The notes: generated by a model not told the origin, from the letters alone. A stretch of 64,000 nucleotides of DNA from Pyropia yezoensis (GCA_009829735.1 CM020620.1:20310020-20374019); one strand, 5' to 3'; counted from the first letter of the stretch, positions 1 through 10,049 are shown. A program made the numbers and translations.

Positions 1-6
1 TAAGTA

Positions 7-3000
7 CTACACAACCCTCGGCGGCCCTCGAGGATCGTAGTCTTCATCCGACGAGCTAGACTGCTGAGAGTCGTCTGCATCATCTTCATCATCCTTGTCC
101 CGGGACGAGGTGTCTGATACGTCCGCCCCTTCGGCAGGGTGGGCATCTTTCACGTCACTGGCGTACACCATTTCGCCACAATTCTTGCACTTGCTCGGCT
201 CGAGACACGGGGCGCCAGTGCCCTCACCAAACAACCACCCAGGGACCCTGTATATGGCGTCTCGCAGCGGCTCGTCAAAACGTTGTAGGTAGAGGTGCAG
301 CCGGATGGAGTGCGAGTAGGACAGCAATGCCGGCGCGGCGCGCAGTCGCCAGAGATCGTCCTCGTGACCGGCACCACAGTGTGCAACGTCCGCGCGGACG
401 ACGAGGAGACCACCCGCAGGCACAACCACCCTCTCAGGTCTCACCAGATGCGGGACATCCAGCTTCTTCTCCAGGCGATGGACAACGTGAAAGCTGCCGG
501 GATACACAACCACAGTGAACCCATCCTTACCGGCCGCCATGGCAAAGTAGTTGTGGCTGCGCGGGCGCGAGAACGTCTGCAGCGGCGCTCGGCGGCTGTC
601 GTCGGCATTCTGGTCAGTAGGGGGGTCTGGTTTCCCAGCACGGACAGTGGCGTCCACGTGTGGCTGTTGCCGCAGCGCTCGAGAGGTGGTCAGCAATACC
701 CGGGCGCCAGACTTGGGCACCCGCACCAGTGGGCGCTCATTAAGCTGCTGCGCCGTCTGTGCACCGACCAGCACTTGGTGAGCCATGGCAGCCATCAGCA
801 TGTCACAGTGCAGCTTGGTCTTGTACAAGTCGTCCGCGTCCTTATCGTCCCCATTGGCGGCCAGAGCCAACTGTCGCACGGTGAGCCGCCCCTGACCACG
901 TTTCATTGCGGTTTCGTCGACCTTGCCAAGGTCGACGTTGTGGATGGGCGTCCACATCGGGTCGTCGTCCTTGAGCGCGGCTTCACCCGGAAACTTGTTG
1001 ATCACAGATTGAAGAAAATCGCCGACGGGGTCCATCTTGGTCGGGGGTGTGGATGATCCAGACGAGACGGCAGCGCCGTCGACGCCGACTTCCGCGCCAC
1101 CACCACCCTCCACACGGGTCATGCAGGTCATCGCGTGCTTGACCACCGTCCAGCCTCGCTCGACAAGCTCGGTCCCGTACTGGATCCGCGCTAGGTTGGC
1201 CAGCAGCAAACGGGTGTCGGGGATATGTCGATTGCGTTCCACCGCGGCGGGGGGGGCGCTGGGCACGTCCAGGGCCAGGTATGTGTAGTCAAGGAGCGCC
1301 AAGCCACGGTCGCACATGAGCGTCTCGGCTGCATTACCCATTGCGTCCCATGTGGACCGTGGAACAAAGTCGCGGCTCTGGTGCTCCAGGGGCAGCAGGA
1401 GAGCAAAGGGCGGCAGCGGCGTCCGCACAGCAGTATCACGGGGCCCGGAAGAGAGGTCCAATGCCCGGCGATTCTCCTTGGCCGCCTCCTTCATACTGTC
1501 AGGGATGTCGGGTACGGTATCCTCATAGGCCTGGTCGTCTTCCTCCGGAGAGCCTCCTGGAACACTTGGACGCCCTAGTGTGACAGTGCGCTTGCGTGCA
1601 AACGCCCCATGACCGCCACCTTGTCCACGGCCACCCCCTCCACTGCCAGCGCTTCCGCGGCCACCGGGAGCTCCAGCACCACTCTTCCCCTTCTTTCGCG
1701 GCGCCGTCCGGCGACGCTTCTTTTTGGGCGGTGCCACAGGCGCTCCGCCACTAGCATCAGAAGCGTTCTCTTCCGAAGGTGGCTTGCGCGGGCGCGTGAG
1801 TCGGTTTGACTTGCGAACGCCCCCGTCGCCGACGGCACCGTCGCCACCGTTGGCCGGCTCCTCGGGGCCGGCTGTGCCCGCAACGTCAGGCACAGCGGGT
1901 GCCTCGTCCCCGCCCTCACCACCGTCACCATCGCCCCCACCGCCCCCGCCGTCGCCGCCGTCACCACCACCTCCGCCGTCGCCACCACCTCCACCGTCGC
2001 CACCGCCCCCGCCGTCGCCACCGTCGCCATTGTCGTCACCGTCGCCACCGTCACCACCGTCGCCATTGTCGTCACCGTCACCACCAGCGGCCCCGTCGGT
2101 GCCGGTCACGTGGTCGCCTACAACCTCGCCATCACCTCCGCCACCGACCCCACCATCACCTCCACCACCTCCGCTCCCGCCTCCGCTCCCAGCTCCGCTC
2201 CCAGCTCCGCTCCCAGCACCGTCGCCGTCACCGTCGCCGTCACCATCGCCACCGGTGGTACGGCGACCCATGCGGGCATCGGCATCAGGCCTGGTCCCCG
2301 CGACGGCACTATTGCCACCCCCTTCACGTAAACCGGCCCTGGTAGCCGCCGGCGCCGTACCCGACGCGGTGGCTGAATCGGTAGGGAGGGGGCGGTCCTG
2401 CTCATCCGGGGGAGGGGTTATGAAGGCCCGCACCTTGGCTGCCCACTCGGGGAAGAAGAGCTCGTGAAACGACAGGTCTTCCACAAACCTGAAAGGGTCT
2501 TCTGCACCACCCGACGCCGCCGTGCCCCTGCTTCCGGGTCGACCCTTGCCCTTGCCCTTGCCGCCGCCACCGCCACCCGCAGCCAAGACGGCTCGGGCCG
2601 GTGGCTGTGGAGAGTCGTACTTGGTGATGACCAACACCTGCAGCTCGTCCAGCAGCGAGAGGTTCTGTCGGCGACGCTTCTGCTTCAACACGTCCGTCAG
2701 AGGCGCTCTGTGTGTGAAAACGGCACACCCAGCCGCAAGCGCCTGCGCCTCTGCAATTGCACGGTCCTTGGTCGATGCGAGGCGAAGAAGGGTGCGCCGC
2801 ATCTTCGCTTCGTTGATCGCGAAGCGCACGAAATAGACAAGAGTAGCAAAGAACGCAGAGTCGGTGCCCCGTGTCAGCCGCCGGATGGCATTGTTGCCCG
2901 CGTTGCGACGACCCGTCCATTCCCAACCGACCTGGAGCATCCACAGGCACACCTCATTGCAGTACACCAGCGGTACGCCCCCCAAAGTGCAAAGTGCCGG

Positions 3001-5058
3001 AGACGCACACGACTCGGTCGTCAAAGCGTGCTCGCCCCGTGCGCCCACAGAGTCGGTGATGCGCTTGATAATGTATTCGCCAGACCGCTCGTCCTCAATG
3101 TAGATCAGGGCAATCTTGATCATGCGTCGTAAGACGGCCTTGCCAATACGGGACGTTTCCGGGCCGCCCCTGACGGTCGCGTCGTCTTGGTCCTCTTGTT
3201 CACGGTCCACCTCATCGGACTCACGGTGAGCAAGGTCCACGTCCATGGGGTCCTGCTTGCGGTTGTCCATATAGTTGTAGAAGATGCGAATGAGGTCCGA
3301 CATACTGTGCTGGAACAGAGACTGCTTCTTGCCCAAAGGTTGGCGGTCGTTGTACTCTCGTAGCCAGCTTGTAATGAAGTGGATGTTGTCCACGTCGCTC
3401 ATCTCCTTGGCCTTGGCGGCCGTCGAGTTGGCGCGCAACCCCAACGTGAGGGCCATCATGAGCGTCAAGGGTCGCCCGTCACGCCGAACGATGACCGCCA
3501 CTTGCACGTCACCGACAGCGTTGGCGTGCCCTTCCTTGTGCAGCTCCCGCAGCGCCGTCAGTCGATGCGCGCCGTCCACGAGTAAAAAGCTATCCTCGGC
3601 CCCGGGACACTCTGGGTCTGCGCATACGGATATCATTCCGTACGTGGTCGTATAACCAAAGTCGCGGTACGACCGCAGCTGTTCGTCGACAGTGCCGCGG
3701 TTGATAGTACGCACCGTCCGCGGGGCAATGCGAATGGCGTCGATCGGTACATGCCGCTTCGACGCGATAACGTAGTCGCTGGAAGGACCGACCCACGTAG
3801 GCGCCGACGCCGTCACCACGCCACTGTCCATATGCGGTACTGGAACATCCCCTGGTGCTGGTGGCAGCTGCTCATCGTCAGACGGGGCCCGAGAGTTGCT
3901 GTCAGAACGACGGTCATCAGCGACGTCACGGCCATCGCCGTCTCCACCACTGCCCGGTCCGCCGGACCCACTCGCTCCGCCGGTGCCAGCACGACGACCA
4001 GAACTGCCGCCAGCGACGCCACGACCGTCGCCGTCTCCACCACCGCCTGGTCGGCCCGCCCCACCCGCTCCCGCTGATGCACCACCTCCGCCTCCACCAC
4101 CGCCACCACCACCGCCACCCCGACCGTCACCCCGACCGTCACGCTCGGCGCTACGACTGCGACCACGCTCAGCGTCACGGGAAGTCGTGCGAGGTCGGTC
4201 AGCCCCGCCATCGGCCCGACGTCCGCCGTCATCGCCTCCGCGTCCACCACGATCGGTGCTTCGAGCCTGACTGCGACCACGATCAGTGGTGTCACGGGAA
4301 GTCGTGCGAGGTCGGTCGCCACCGCCATCAGCTCGACGTCCGCCGCCATCAGCCCGACGTCCGCCGTCATCGCCTCCGCGTCCACCACGATCGGTGCTTC
4401 GAGCGTGACCGCGACCACGATCCGTAGCGTCACGGGAAGTCGTGCGAGGTCGGTCAGCCCCGCCATCAGCTCGACGTCCGCCGCCATCGGCCCGACGTCC
4501 GCCGTCATCGCCTCCGCGTCCACCGCGATCGGTGCTACGAGCCTGACTGCGACCACGATCCGTAGCGTCACGGGAAGTCGTGCGAGGTCGGTCAGCCCCG
4601 CCATCAGCTCGACGTCCGCCGTCATCGCCTCCACGTCCACCGCGATCGGTGCTTCGAGCGTGACCGCGACCACGATCGGTAGTGTCTCGGGAGGTCGTGC
4701 GAGGCCGGCCGGCGTCGCGAAAAGCGTGACCAAGTCGGTCAGTGCCGCGGCTATCCCGACGTCCGCCGTCATCGTCACCACGTCCGTCGCGATCAGCGTT
4801 TCGCAGGGCGACTCCTCGGTGGCCATTATCGGATCCGTGACCGATGCTGCCACCACTAGAGATACCGCCACGTCCACCACCGCTACCACCACCACTACCA
4901 CCACCGCGGGCACCGCCACGCCCACCATCGCTACCGCCACCACGGGGACCGCCACGGGCACCGCCCCGGGCACCACCCCGGGCACCGCCACCACCACCGC
5001 CGCCACCACCGCCACGGCCACCACCACGGGCACCACCACCGGCCTTTCCCGGTGCCAT
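7..5058 (-). CDS. Large ParB/sulfiredoxin-like protein with putative 2OG-Fe(II) dioxygenase-like C-terminal domain
   Basis: Single exon, 1683 residues, read from the ATG at 5058; the frame stays open upstream without another ATG. Residues 1-425 are RGG/Gly-rich and contain Arg/Asp-rich repeats. A ParB/sulfiredoxin-type domain lies at about 425-560: a segment beginning YVIASKRHVPIDAIRI, then the motif VDGAHRLTAL with Asp495 and His498. A middle region of about 300 residues has no recognised fold, followed by Gly/Asp runs and two basic patches (RLTRPRKPP, KKKRRRTAPRKKGK) that look like nuclear signals. The C-terminal 300 residues suggest a double-stranded beta-helix dioxygenase: PHVD (His1467, Asp1469), VVYPGSFHVV, DVAHCGAGHE (His1560) and RLHLYL (Arg1586). 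A CxxC pair (CKNCGE) and an acidic tail follow. The ParB call is fairly firm. The dioxygenase call is an inference from spacing and motif shape, and the His-to-Arg gap is longer than usual. A role in DNA or chromatin modification is possible but not shown. Confidence 0.65.
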   Translation of the reverse strand: MAPGKAGGGARGGGRGGGGGGGGGGARGGARGGARGGPRGGGSDGGRGGARGGGSGGGSGGGRGGISSGGSIGHGSDNGHRGVALRNADRDGRGDDDGGRRDSRGTDRLGHAFRDAGRPRTTSRDTTDRGRGHARSTDRGGRGGDDGGRRADGGADRPRTTSRDATDRGRSQARSTDRGGRGGDDGGRRADGGGRRADGGADRPRTTSRDATDRGRGHARSTDRGGRGGDDGGRRADGGGRRADGGGDRPRTTSRDTTDRGRSQARSTDRGGRGGDDGGRRADGGADRPRTTSRDAERGRSRSAERDGRGDGRGGGGGGGGGGGGGASAGAGGAGRPGGGGDGDGRGVAGGSSGRRAGTGGASGSGGPGSGGDGDGRDVADDRRSDSNSRAPSDDEQLPPAPGDVPVPHMDSGVVTASAPTWVGPSSDYVIASKRHVPIDAIRIAPRTVRTINRGTVDEQLRSYRDFGYTTTYGMISVCADPECPGAEDSFLLVDGAHRLTALRELHKEGHANAVGDVQVAVIVRRDGRPLTLMMALTLGLRANSTAAKAKEMSDVDNIHFITSWLREYNDRQPLGKKQSLFQHSMSDLIRIFYNYMDNRKQDPMDVDLAHRESDEVDREQEDQDDATVRGGPETSRIGKAVLRRMIKIALIYIEDERSGEYIIKRITDSVGARGEHALTTESCASPALCTLGGVPLVYCNEVCLWMLQVGWEWTGRRNAGNNAIRRLTRGTDSAFFATLVYFVRFAINEAKMRRTLLRLASTKDRAIAEAQALAAGCAVFTHRAPLTDVLKQKRRRQNLSLLDELQVLVITKYDSPQPPARAVLAAGGGGGGKGKGKGRPGSRGTAASGGAEDPFRFVEDLSFHELFFPEWAAKVRAFITPPPDEQDRPLPTDSATASGTAPAATRAGLREGGGNSAVAGTRPDADARMGRRTTGGDGDGDGDGDGAGSGAGSGAGSGGGSGGGGGDGGVGGGGDGEVVGDHVTGTDGAAGGDGDDNGDGGDGGDGDDNGDGGDGGGGGDGGGGGDGGGGGDGGDGGGGGGDGDGGEGGDEAPAVPDVAGTAGPEEPANGGDGAVGDGGVRKSNRLTRPRKPPSEENASDASGGAPVAPPKKKRRRTAPRKKGKSGAGAPGGRGSAGSGGGGRGQGGGHGAFARKRTVTLGRPSVPGGSPEEDDQAYEDTVPDIPDSMKEAAKENRRALDLSSGPRDTAVRTPLPPFALLLPLEHQSRDFVPRSTWDAMGNAAETLMCDRGLALLDYTYLALDVPSAPPAAVERNRHIPDTRLLLANLARIQYGTELVERGWTVVKHAMTCMTRVEGGGGAEVGVDGAAVSSGSSTPPTKMDPVGDFLQSVINKFPGEAALKDDDPMWTPIHNVDLGKVDETAMKRGQGRLTVRQLALAANGDDKDADDLYKTKLHCDMLMAAMAHQVLVGAQTAQQLNERPLVRVPKSGARVLLTTSRALRQQPHVDATVRAGKPDPPTDQNADDSRRAPLQTFSRPRSHNYFAMAAGKDGFTVVVYPGSFHVVHRLEKKLDVPHLVRPERVVVPAGGLLVVRADVAHCGAGHEDDLWRLRAAPALLSYSHSIRLHLYLQRFDEPLRDAIYRVPGWLFGEGTGAPCLEPSKCKNCGEMVYASDVKDAHPAEGADVSDTSSRDKDDEDDADDSQQSSSSDEDYDPRGPPRVV
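4170..4710 (-). repeat. 117/138-bp coding tandem repeats
   Basis: Inside the first gene a block containing GGGAAGTCGTGCGAGGTCGG recurs near 4179, 4296, 4434 and 4572, with a weaker copy near 4689. Spacings are 117, 138, 138 and 117 bp. They encode 39- or 46-residue units of the type RPRTTSRD, DRGR, ARSTDRGGRGGDDGGRRADGG. All spacings are multiples of three, so the frame is kept. The units are Arg/Asp/Gly-rich and probably disordered. Confidence 0.8.
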
Positions 5059-5111
5059 CCGTCCTAGACAGCCACCAAGGGGTGTCGGCCGCGCCACCAC
5101 GCGCACCAAAC

Positions 5112-6240
5112 AGACCGCAACCGCCACACAACCCGCCGCCTTGGCCGCTGCCACCCGCGGGGAGGGGGGGGGGGAAGGGGGAAGGGGGGGGGGGGGAAGA
5201 GGGGAAAAGGGCACGGCAGAGAATCAGCGGCCGTGGGGTGGGGGCGCGGCTTGGGGGCAGCACACCAGCAGCGGCGGCGGCGCGGCTAGAAGAAACCGCG
5301 CCGCCGGTGCTGGCGCGACCTGCCCCCCTCCCCCAACAGAGCCGCCGCGCCCGTGCTCCCCCCCGGCCGGCCGCCGATCCTCCACCCCACCCCTCCCACA
5401 CTCTCCCCCCCTCCTCCTCACGCCCCCTCCTCTCCCCCACAACAAACGCACCGGTCCGGCCGCCGCAACCGCCACACAACCCGCCGCCTTGGCCACTGCC
5501 ACCTGCGGGGGGGGGGGGGGGGGTGGGGGAGGGGGGAGGGGGGGAAGAGGCAAAAAAGGCACGGCAGAGAATCAGCGGCCGTGGGGTGGGGGCGCGGCTT
5601 GGGGGCAGCACACCAGCAGCGGCGGCGGCGCGGCTAGAAGAAACCGCGCCGCCGGTGCTAGCGCGACCTGCCCCCCTCTTCTCCCAACAGAGCCGCCGCG
5701 CCCGTGCTCCCCCCCGGCCGGCCGCCGATCCTCCACCCCACCCCTCCCACACTCTCCCCCCCTCCTCCTCACGCCCCCTCCTCACGCCCCCCCCCCCCCC
5801 CACAACAAACGCACCGTTCCGGCCGCCGCAACCGCCACACAACCCGCCGCCTTGGCCGCTGCCACCTGCGGGGGGGGGGAGGGGTGGGGGGGAAGAGGGG
5901 AAAAAGGCACGGCAGAGAATCAGCGGCCGTGGGGTGGGGGCGCGGCTTGGGGGCAGCACGCCAGCAGCGGCGGCGGCGCGGTTTGAAAACCCGCGCCGCC
6001 GGTGCTAGCGCGACCTGCCCCCCTCCCCCAACAGAGCCGCCGCGCCCGTGCTCCCCCCCGGCCGGCCGCCGATCCTCCACCCCGCCCCTCCCACACTCTC
6101 CCCCCTCCTCACCCCCCCCTCCTCACGCCCCCCCCCCCCCTCACGCCCCCCCCACCCCCACGCCCCCCCCACAACAAACGCACCGGTCCGGTCGCCGCAA
6201 TCGCGACACAACCCGCCGCCTTGGCCGCCACCAGCAGCGG
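5112..6240. repeat. Tandem ~350-bp element, three copies plus a partial fourth
   Basis: The landmark CAACCGCCACACAACCCGCC starts near 5118, 5466 and 5829, with a variant near 6198, giving periods of about 348, 363 and 369 bp. Each full unit has a G-rich run, a GAATCAGCGGCCGTGGGG block, and an inverted repeat of GGCGGCGCGG against CCGCGCCGCC around a loop that differs between copies. A C-rich tract ending CCCCAACAG and a GGCCGGCCGCCGATCC block follow. The array begins about 54 bp upstream of the ATG of the minus-strand gene at 5058. No conserved protein is visible in any frame. A diverged inverted copy lies near 15150-15475. Confidence 0.85.
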
Positions 6241-6267
6241 GGGGAGGGGTGGGGGAAGGGAGGGGGC

Positions 6268-6510
6268 GCGGCACACCGTGGAGAGGGTGGTTGGGAATGG
6301 GGGAGAGGGCGCGGCACAACCGGGAAAGGGAGGGTGGGGGAAGGGAGGGGGCGCGGCACACCGTCGAGAGGGTGGTTGGGAGAGGGCGCGGCACAACCGG
6401 AGAGGGAGGGCGGTGGGGGAAGGGAGGCGGCGCGGCACACCGTGGAGAAGGTGAGGGGGAGAGGGCGCGGCACGGCCGGGAAAGCGAGGGTGGGGGGTGG
6501 GACGCACAGA
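6268..6510. repeat. ~83-bp tandem repeat, three copies
   Basis: The block GCGCGGCACACCGT followed by GGAGAGGGTGGTTGGG and GCGCGGCACAACCGG recurs from about 6268, 6351 and 6431. It directly follows the ~350-bp array. It is G-rich and non-coding as far as can be seen. Confidence 0.75.
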
Positions 6511-6549
6511 GCGCGGCGGGGAGGGCGGTGGGGGGACGGGGCGGCGCGT

Positions 6550-6601
6550 GCATGCATGCGCGCGTGCATGCCCGTTCAACGGGCGCCGCGCGCATGCATG
6601 C
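6550..6601. repeat. Nested palindrome (cruciform-forming)
   Basis: GCATGCATGCGCGCG at 6550-6564 is the exact reverse complement of 6587-6601. Inside lies a second perfect hairpin, CCCGTT-C-AACGGG, at 6571-6583. The arms are mostly alternating purine and pyrimidine, which favours Z-DNA or cruciform extrusion. No function is assignable. Confidence 0.8.
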
Positions 6602-6659
6602 GCGCGTGTGTGGGTGCACGAATGCGTGCGCGTCACAGCACCCCGTTTCGAAATCAGAG

Positions 6660-8188
6660 CGGCAAATTAATAAATGGTCGAGGAAAAACGACCGTACGTA
6701 CAGAGGTTGTTTTAGGACATGTTTTCCTCTTGACGCGATAAATTCCACTCTGCTCGTCTGTGCCCGCCAGGTGGTGGGTCAGTCAACACTCCTTGCACTG
6801 CCTGGCGATATTATTGGCATCCTGCATTGCTGTGGACCATGAACGCAGAAATGCAAGCGGGCCTTTGCGCTCCGTAGGCTACCCCCCCGCTTGGAACCCT
6901 CTTCACGCTGTCCCCCTGCGCGCGCCCACACCCGCACGCGCGTGTGCATGTGCCCAACGCACGCGTGTGCATGTGCCCAACGCAATTCGAACCCCACCCC
7001 ACCCCCCCCCCCGCGTCCCCCCCCCCCCACGCGAAAATATGCGGGGCACACAATTGCGGGAAGGCTCCGGGTGACGACTTCGCGAGCATTAACCGATAAA
7101 AACTCAGCACGCGGTCTGGTCTCAATGACTGGGTGAGTATCAGACAGCCAGCACTCTTTATCGTCCAGCACCCCCAGCTGAGAAATGCGTGTTCATAGCC
7201 CTTCCATAGCGGGTTTCCCGTTTCCACAGTACAATGCGGGTCCGTTTTGACAGCGGCTGTGGGGCGCACATGCAGGGGACGGTCGGGAGACAGAGGTACG
7301 CCCTCCGCGTCATATGCTTTTGTAAATAAATAGCACAGCGCATGATGCCTCACATGATGGTCGTATCTATATATGCAGCGCGTGCGTGCGTCGGCCGACG
7401 AAACGTCAACAGAAAGTACACAAAAAAATAGAGAAAGCTGGGGCGGACGGTACCGCGAGAGGGGTTTCGCCATCGCATCCGCAACCCGCAAACCCGATTG
7501 AGGGCGTCTCTGCACCTTTAGGATGTGCTGGCGACAAAAAAAAACAAAACAAAAACTCTGCGCATACCCCTCGACAAGGTTGTCCTCATGCTCCTCACAA
7601 AAATGGGGTCTCGCCGGCGCTTCCCCTTCTGGGGGGGGTCCGTAGCGGGGCAAGCGTGTAGTACATGAACGAGTAGAAGGGCGTTCACACGCAGACGGTC
7701 TGGCGGGAGCGGAATGCGAGGCGACGCGCGCGGTCGCACGCCGGGCGGGAGTTGGACGCGCGCGGTCGCAGGCCGGGCGGGAGTTCAAGACTGCCCGGCG
7801 ATACGCTTAATGTGTGCGCGTGCACGAGTGCCAAGTTCTTTGCGGTGGTTCATCCGTGAAAAACCGGGCCTCTCCCGCCCGACAGTCACCACCAGCGTGA
7901 CGTGGGCAGGGCGTACACCCTGACACGGTCATAGCCCACGCCAGCCTTGCACTCGCCAATCAACTCAATGGTAAAGTGTGGGCCCCCCGCGCACTTCATT
8001 TACGCTTTGGGACCCAACACCTGCCGCCCCCCTCGCACGCCCGCCCGACACCCACGCCCCAGCAGACCACCCCCGCCGGTGCAATGCAACGTGCTCCATG
8101 GATTGGGTGGGGCAGGCCAAGTACTTGCACCTGCACAGCCCCATTCCACGACCCGCCCGGTGACGGCGACACAAGGTCATGCAAGCGG
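6660..8188. other. Intergenic stretch, no supported gene
   Basis: Less GC-biased than its surroundings, with no recognisable domain in any frame. A direct repeat of about 23 bp (CGCGTGTGCATGTGCCCAACGCA) sits at about 6940-6985. Short frames here are compositionally random. Confidence 0.5.
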
Positions 8189-9286
8189 CTACTCACTCCC
8201 CGTAAAGCGCTCAGAGGAGCCGAGGTACTCAACCACGGTCCGCATGACATGCACAGGGCAGTTGCCCTTGTGTGACAACCACTCTTCAATCTCGCCGCTG
8301 TGAAACACGCACATACACGGCAGGCGGCGCACCTTGTCCCCAGCCACGACATGCACAGGGCAGTTGCCCTTGTGTGACAACCACTCTTCAATCTCGCCGC
8401 TGTGAAACACGCACATACACGGCAGGCGGCGCACCTTGTCCCCAGCCTGAAACTCTTCCAAACAGATGCTGCACGGGTCCTCAGCACCAGCCGCGTCTGC
8501 AGCCTGCAGTGTGAACGACGGGAGCATAGACATTGCCCATGCGGGCACCGGGCACATGCCACCGGCCCCGCCGCCAGCGCCCCCCACGGGCACGCGCAGA
8601 CCCGCTGGCAGTGCCGGCCTCGGCCCGCGCACCACAGGGGCGTTGGCCACCGGCCCAGACGGGGGGGCAGTCGCCACAGAAGCCGCACGCATCGTACCCA
8701 CATCAGGCACCGGGGACATGCCCGGAAGCGAGACATCGACGTGCATCACGGGCACGCGCAGACCCGCTGGCAGTGCCGGCCACGGCCCGTGCGCCACAGG
8801 GGCGTTGGCCACCAGCCCAGACGGGGGGGCAGTCGCCACCACCCCCGCCGCAGACCCCCCCTGTGGGATAGAGCCCGCCTGTGGTACACGGCCCATCACA
8901 AAGACAACCTGGCCCCGCGAGCCATGGGGCGTCGTCGCCGCCGTGCTGAGGTTGTCGAGCGCGGCGCTCAGAGTGCCGGCGGGCGCCGTCGCGGCTGTGG
9001 ATGACCCCGGCATGGCCGCTGCACCCTGGGAGGCATCGACAGGATCTGTGGCCGTGTCATCGGTCAAATCGATGATGGGCGGGGGGACAGGAGCCCCCCC
9101 GTGGACCCCCGCCGAGTACCCCACCGCTCCGCTACCCGTCAAGAGCGCGATATCCGCCTCCGCTCTTTCCGATGAGCGCCCAGTCCGCTCGGCCAACCGA
9201 GAGGACCGCCGGGGGGGCCGGCGCCCGTGCCGCTCCCCCGTGTCGTCATCCGAGCTGCGCCGCTGGTAGTTGCGGTCAGCCGACAT
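8189..9286 (-). CDS. RING-type E3-like protein with SUMO-interaction motif and duplicated RING half
   Basis: 365 residues from the ATG at 9286, chosen because upstream codons in the frame contain no ATG. The N-terminus is Ser/Arg-rich. PPIIDLTDD at about residues 68-76 matches a SUMO-interaction motif (hydrophobic core then acidic). A 54-residue Pro/Ala-rich unit is repeated in the middle. From residue 272 the motif CSICLEEFQAGDKVRRLPC begins a RING finger. The following half (MCVFHSGEIEEWLSHKGNCP then VHV) occurs twice because of an exact 102-bp duplication. Several zinc ligands are unusual: Cys-Met-Cys and CPVH appear where a canonical RING-H2 has C-x-H and CPxC, and Glu stands in for the Cys after FHxx. 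SIM plus RING recalls SUMO-targeted ubiquitin ligases (Slx8/RNF4 type), which is an inference. The stop is preceded by a good splice donor (GTGAGT), so another 3' exon is possible. Confidence 0.65.
   Translation of the reverse strand: MSADRNYQRRSSDDDTGERHGRRPPRRSSRLAERTGRSSERAEADIALLTGSGAVGYSAGVHGGAPVPPPIIDLTDDTATDPVDASQGAAAMPGSSTAATAPAGTLSAALDNLSTAATTPHGSRGQVVFVMGRVPQAGSIPQGGSAAGVVATAPPSGLVANAPVAHGPWPALPAGLRVPVMHVDVSLPGMSPVPDVGTMRAASVATAPPSGPVANAPVVRGPRPALPAGLRVPVGGAGGGAGGMCPVPAWAMSMLPSFTLQAADAAGAEDPCSICLEEFQAGDKVRRLPCMCVFHSGEIEEWLSHKGNCPVHVVAGDKVRRLPCMCVFHSGEIEEWLSHKGNCPVHVMRTVVEYLGSSERFTGSE
8246..8449 (-). repeat. Exact 102-bp in-frame tandem duplication in RING domain
   Basis: The segment starting GACATGCACAGGGCAGTTGC at 8246 recurs at 8348. 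The period is 102 bp, equal to 34 codons, so the reading frame is preserved. The near-identity of the copies suggests a recent event, or a local assembly duplication. Confidence 0.85.
8585..8908 (-). repeat. 162-bp in-frame repeat in RING gene linker
   Basis: A block starting CACGGGCACGCGCAGACCCG occurs at about 8585 and 8747, giving a period of 162 bp or 54 codons. It encodes the repeated VANAPV, GPxPALPAGLRVPV linker. The copies have diverged more than the 102-bp duplication. Confidence 0.7.
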
Positions 9287-10040
9287 GATCCAGGCCCGGC
9301 TGGGGTTTGGGACGGGCGAGGCGGGTGCAAAAAAACAGTTTGTGGAGGGCCACGAGGGCGGGAAGGGGGGGGGGGGGGGGGGGGGGGCGGGAGAGCGGGA
9401 AGGCTGGCGGAGAGCCCACACAGGCCGACGCGCATCCGTCCTGGGAAGGGGGCCGCCCGCGGGGGAACGGTACTGTGGTGCTGGCAAAGAGGCTACAGGC
9501 CCCACGCGTCTCCTCCCTGGTAATCCGAGAGGCGCCTTGCACGAGGCAGATCAGGTCCGGTCTCAATACAATAGATTGGGAGCCTGTGATACCATGCCCA
9601 GGCCCAAGCACGTCCCGTGTTTCTTGTGCTGGGCCGACAGGACCGACCTCACTCAAACACAGGGTGGAAAGGCGTGCTTGACCACATTCGTGATTGCGTC
9701 AGGAGAGGGGGTGTCACACTCCCAAACTGCGCCCTATCCCCTCGACGAATGCTGTGTGGCCACTGCGCTGTGGGGCACGGCGTGTGCCGTCCGCGCAGTG
9801 ATCCTTGAGCCGGGATCCTTGCCAAGCCTGTTTTTCAGCCGTTACGCCACTCCGCGACTTGTCAAGTGGCCCCCTGAACCCCCCTCCACACCCCCGTGCG
9901 GGCCGACTGTTTATTTTTGTCTTCGTCTATGAGGCGCGTTAATTGCCTATAGATGTCGCCTTCCCACCATTTTTTATGAGGGTAAGCCAAGACGCACAGC
10001 GACGGTGCGTACCACAAGATGGAAGAAAAGGTGGGTTTTT
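9287..10040. other. Upstream region of RING gene, no gene seen
   Basis: Contains a G run of about 23 at 9365-9388, which is a C tract in the sense of the minus-strand RING gene. Otherwise the sequence is unique with no recognisable coding signal. Confidence 0.45.
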
Positions 10041-10049
10041 GCCGTCGTT

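Noticed and set aside
1575..2467. Long plus- and minus-strand frames of Pro-, Arg/His- or Val/Thr-rich type
   Set aside because: Shadows of the Gly/Asp repeat coding of the large minus-strand gene.
7..5058. Bacterial plasmid partition gene (parB) suggesting prokaryotic or plasmid DNA
   Set aside because: There is no parA partner or parS site, the protein has eukaryotic-type RGG and nuclear-signal regions, and the rest of the window has introns, MADS, TOC and NSUN2 genes.
5112..6240. CRISPR-like array
   Set aside because: Repeats are ~350 bp, directly adjacent and without unique spacers, in a eukaryotic context; a tandem array instead.
6811..7788. 325-codon minus-strand frame
   Set aside because: Amino-acid order looks random, start is not an ATG, and no domain is present.
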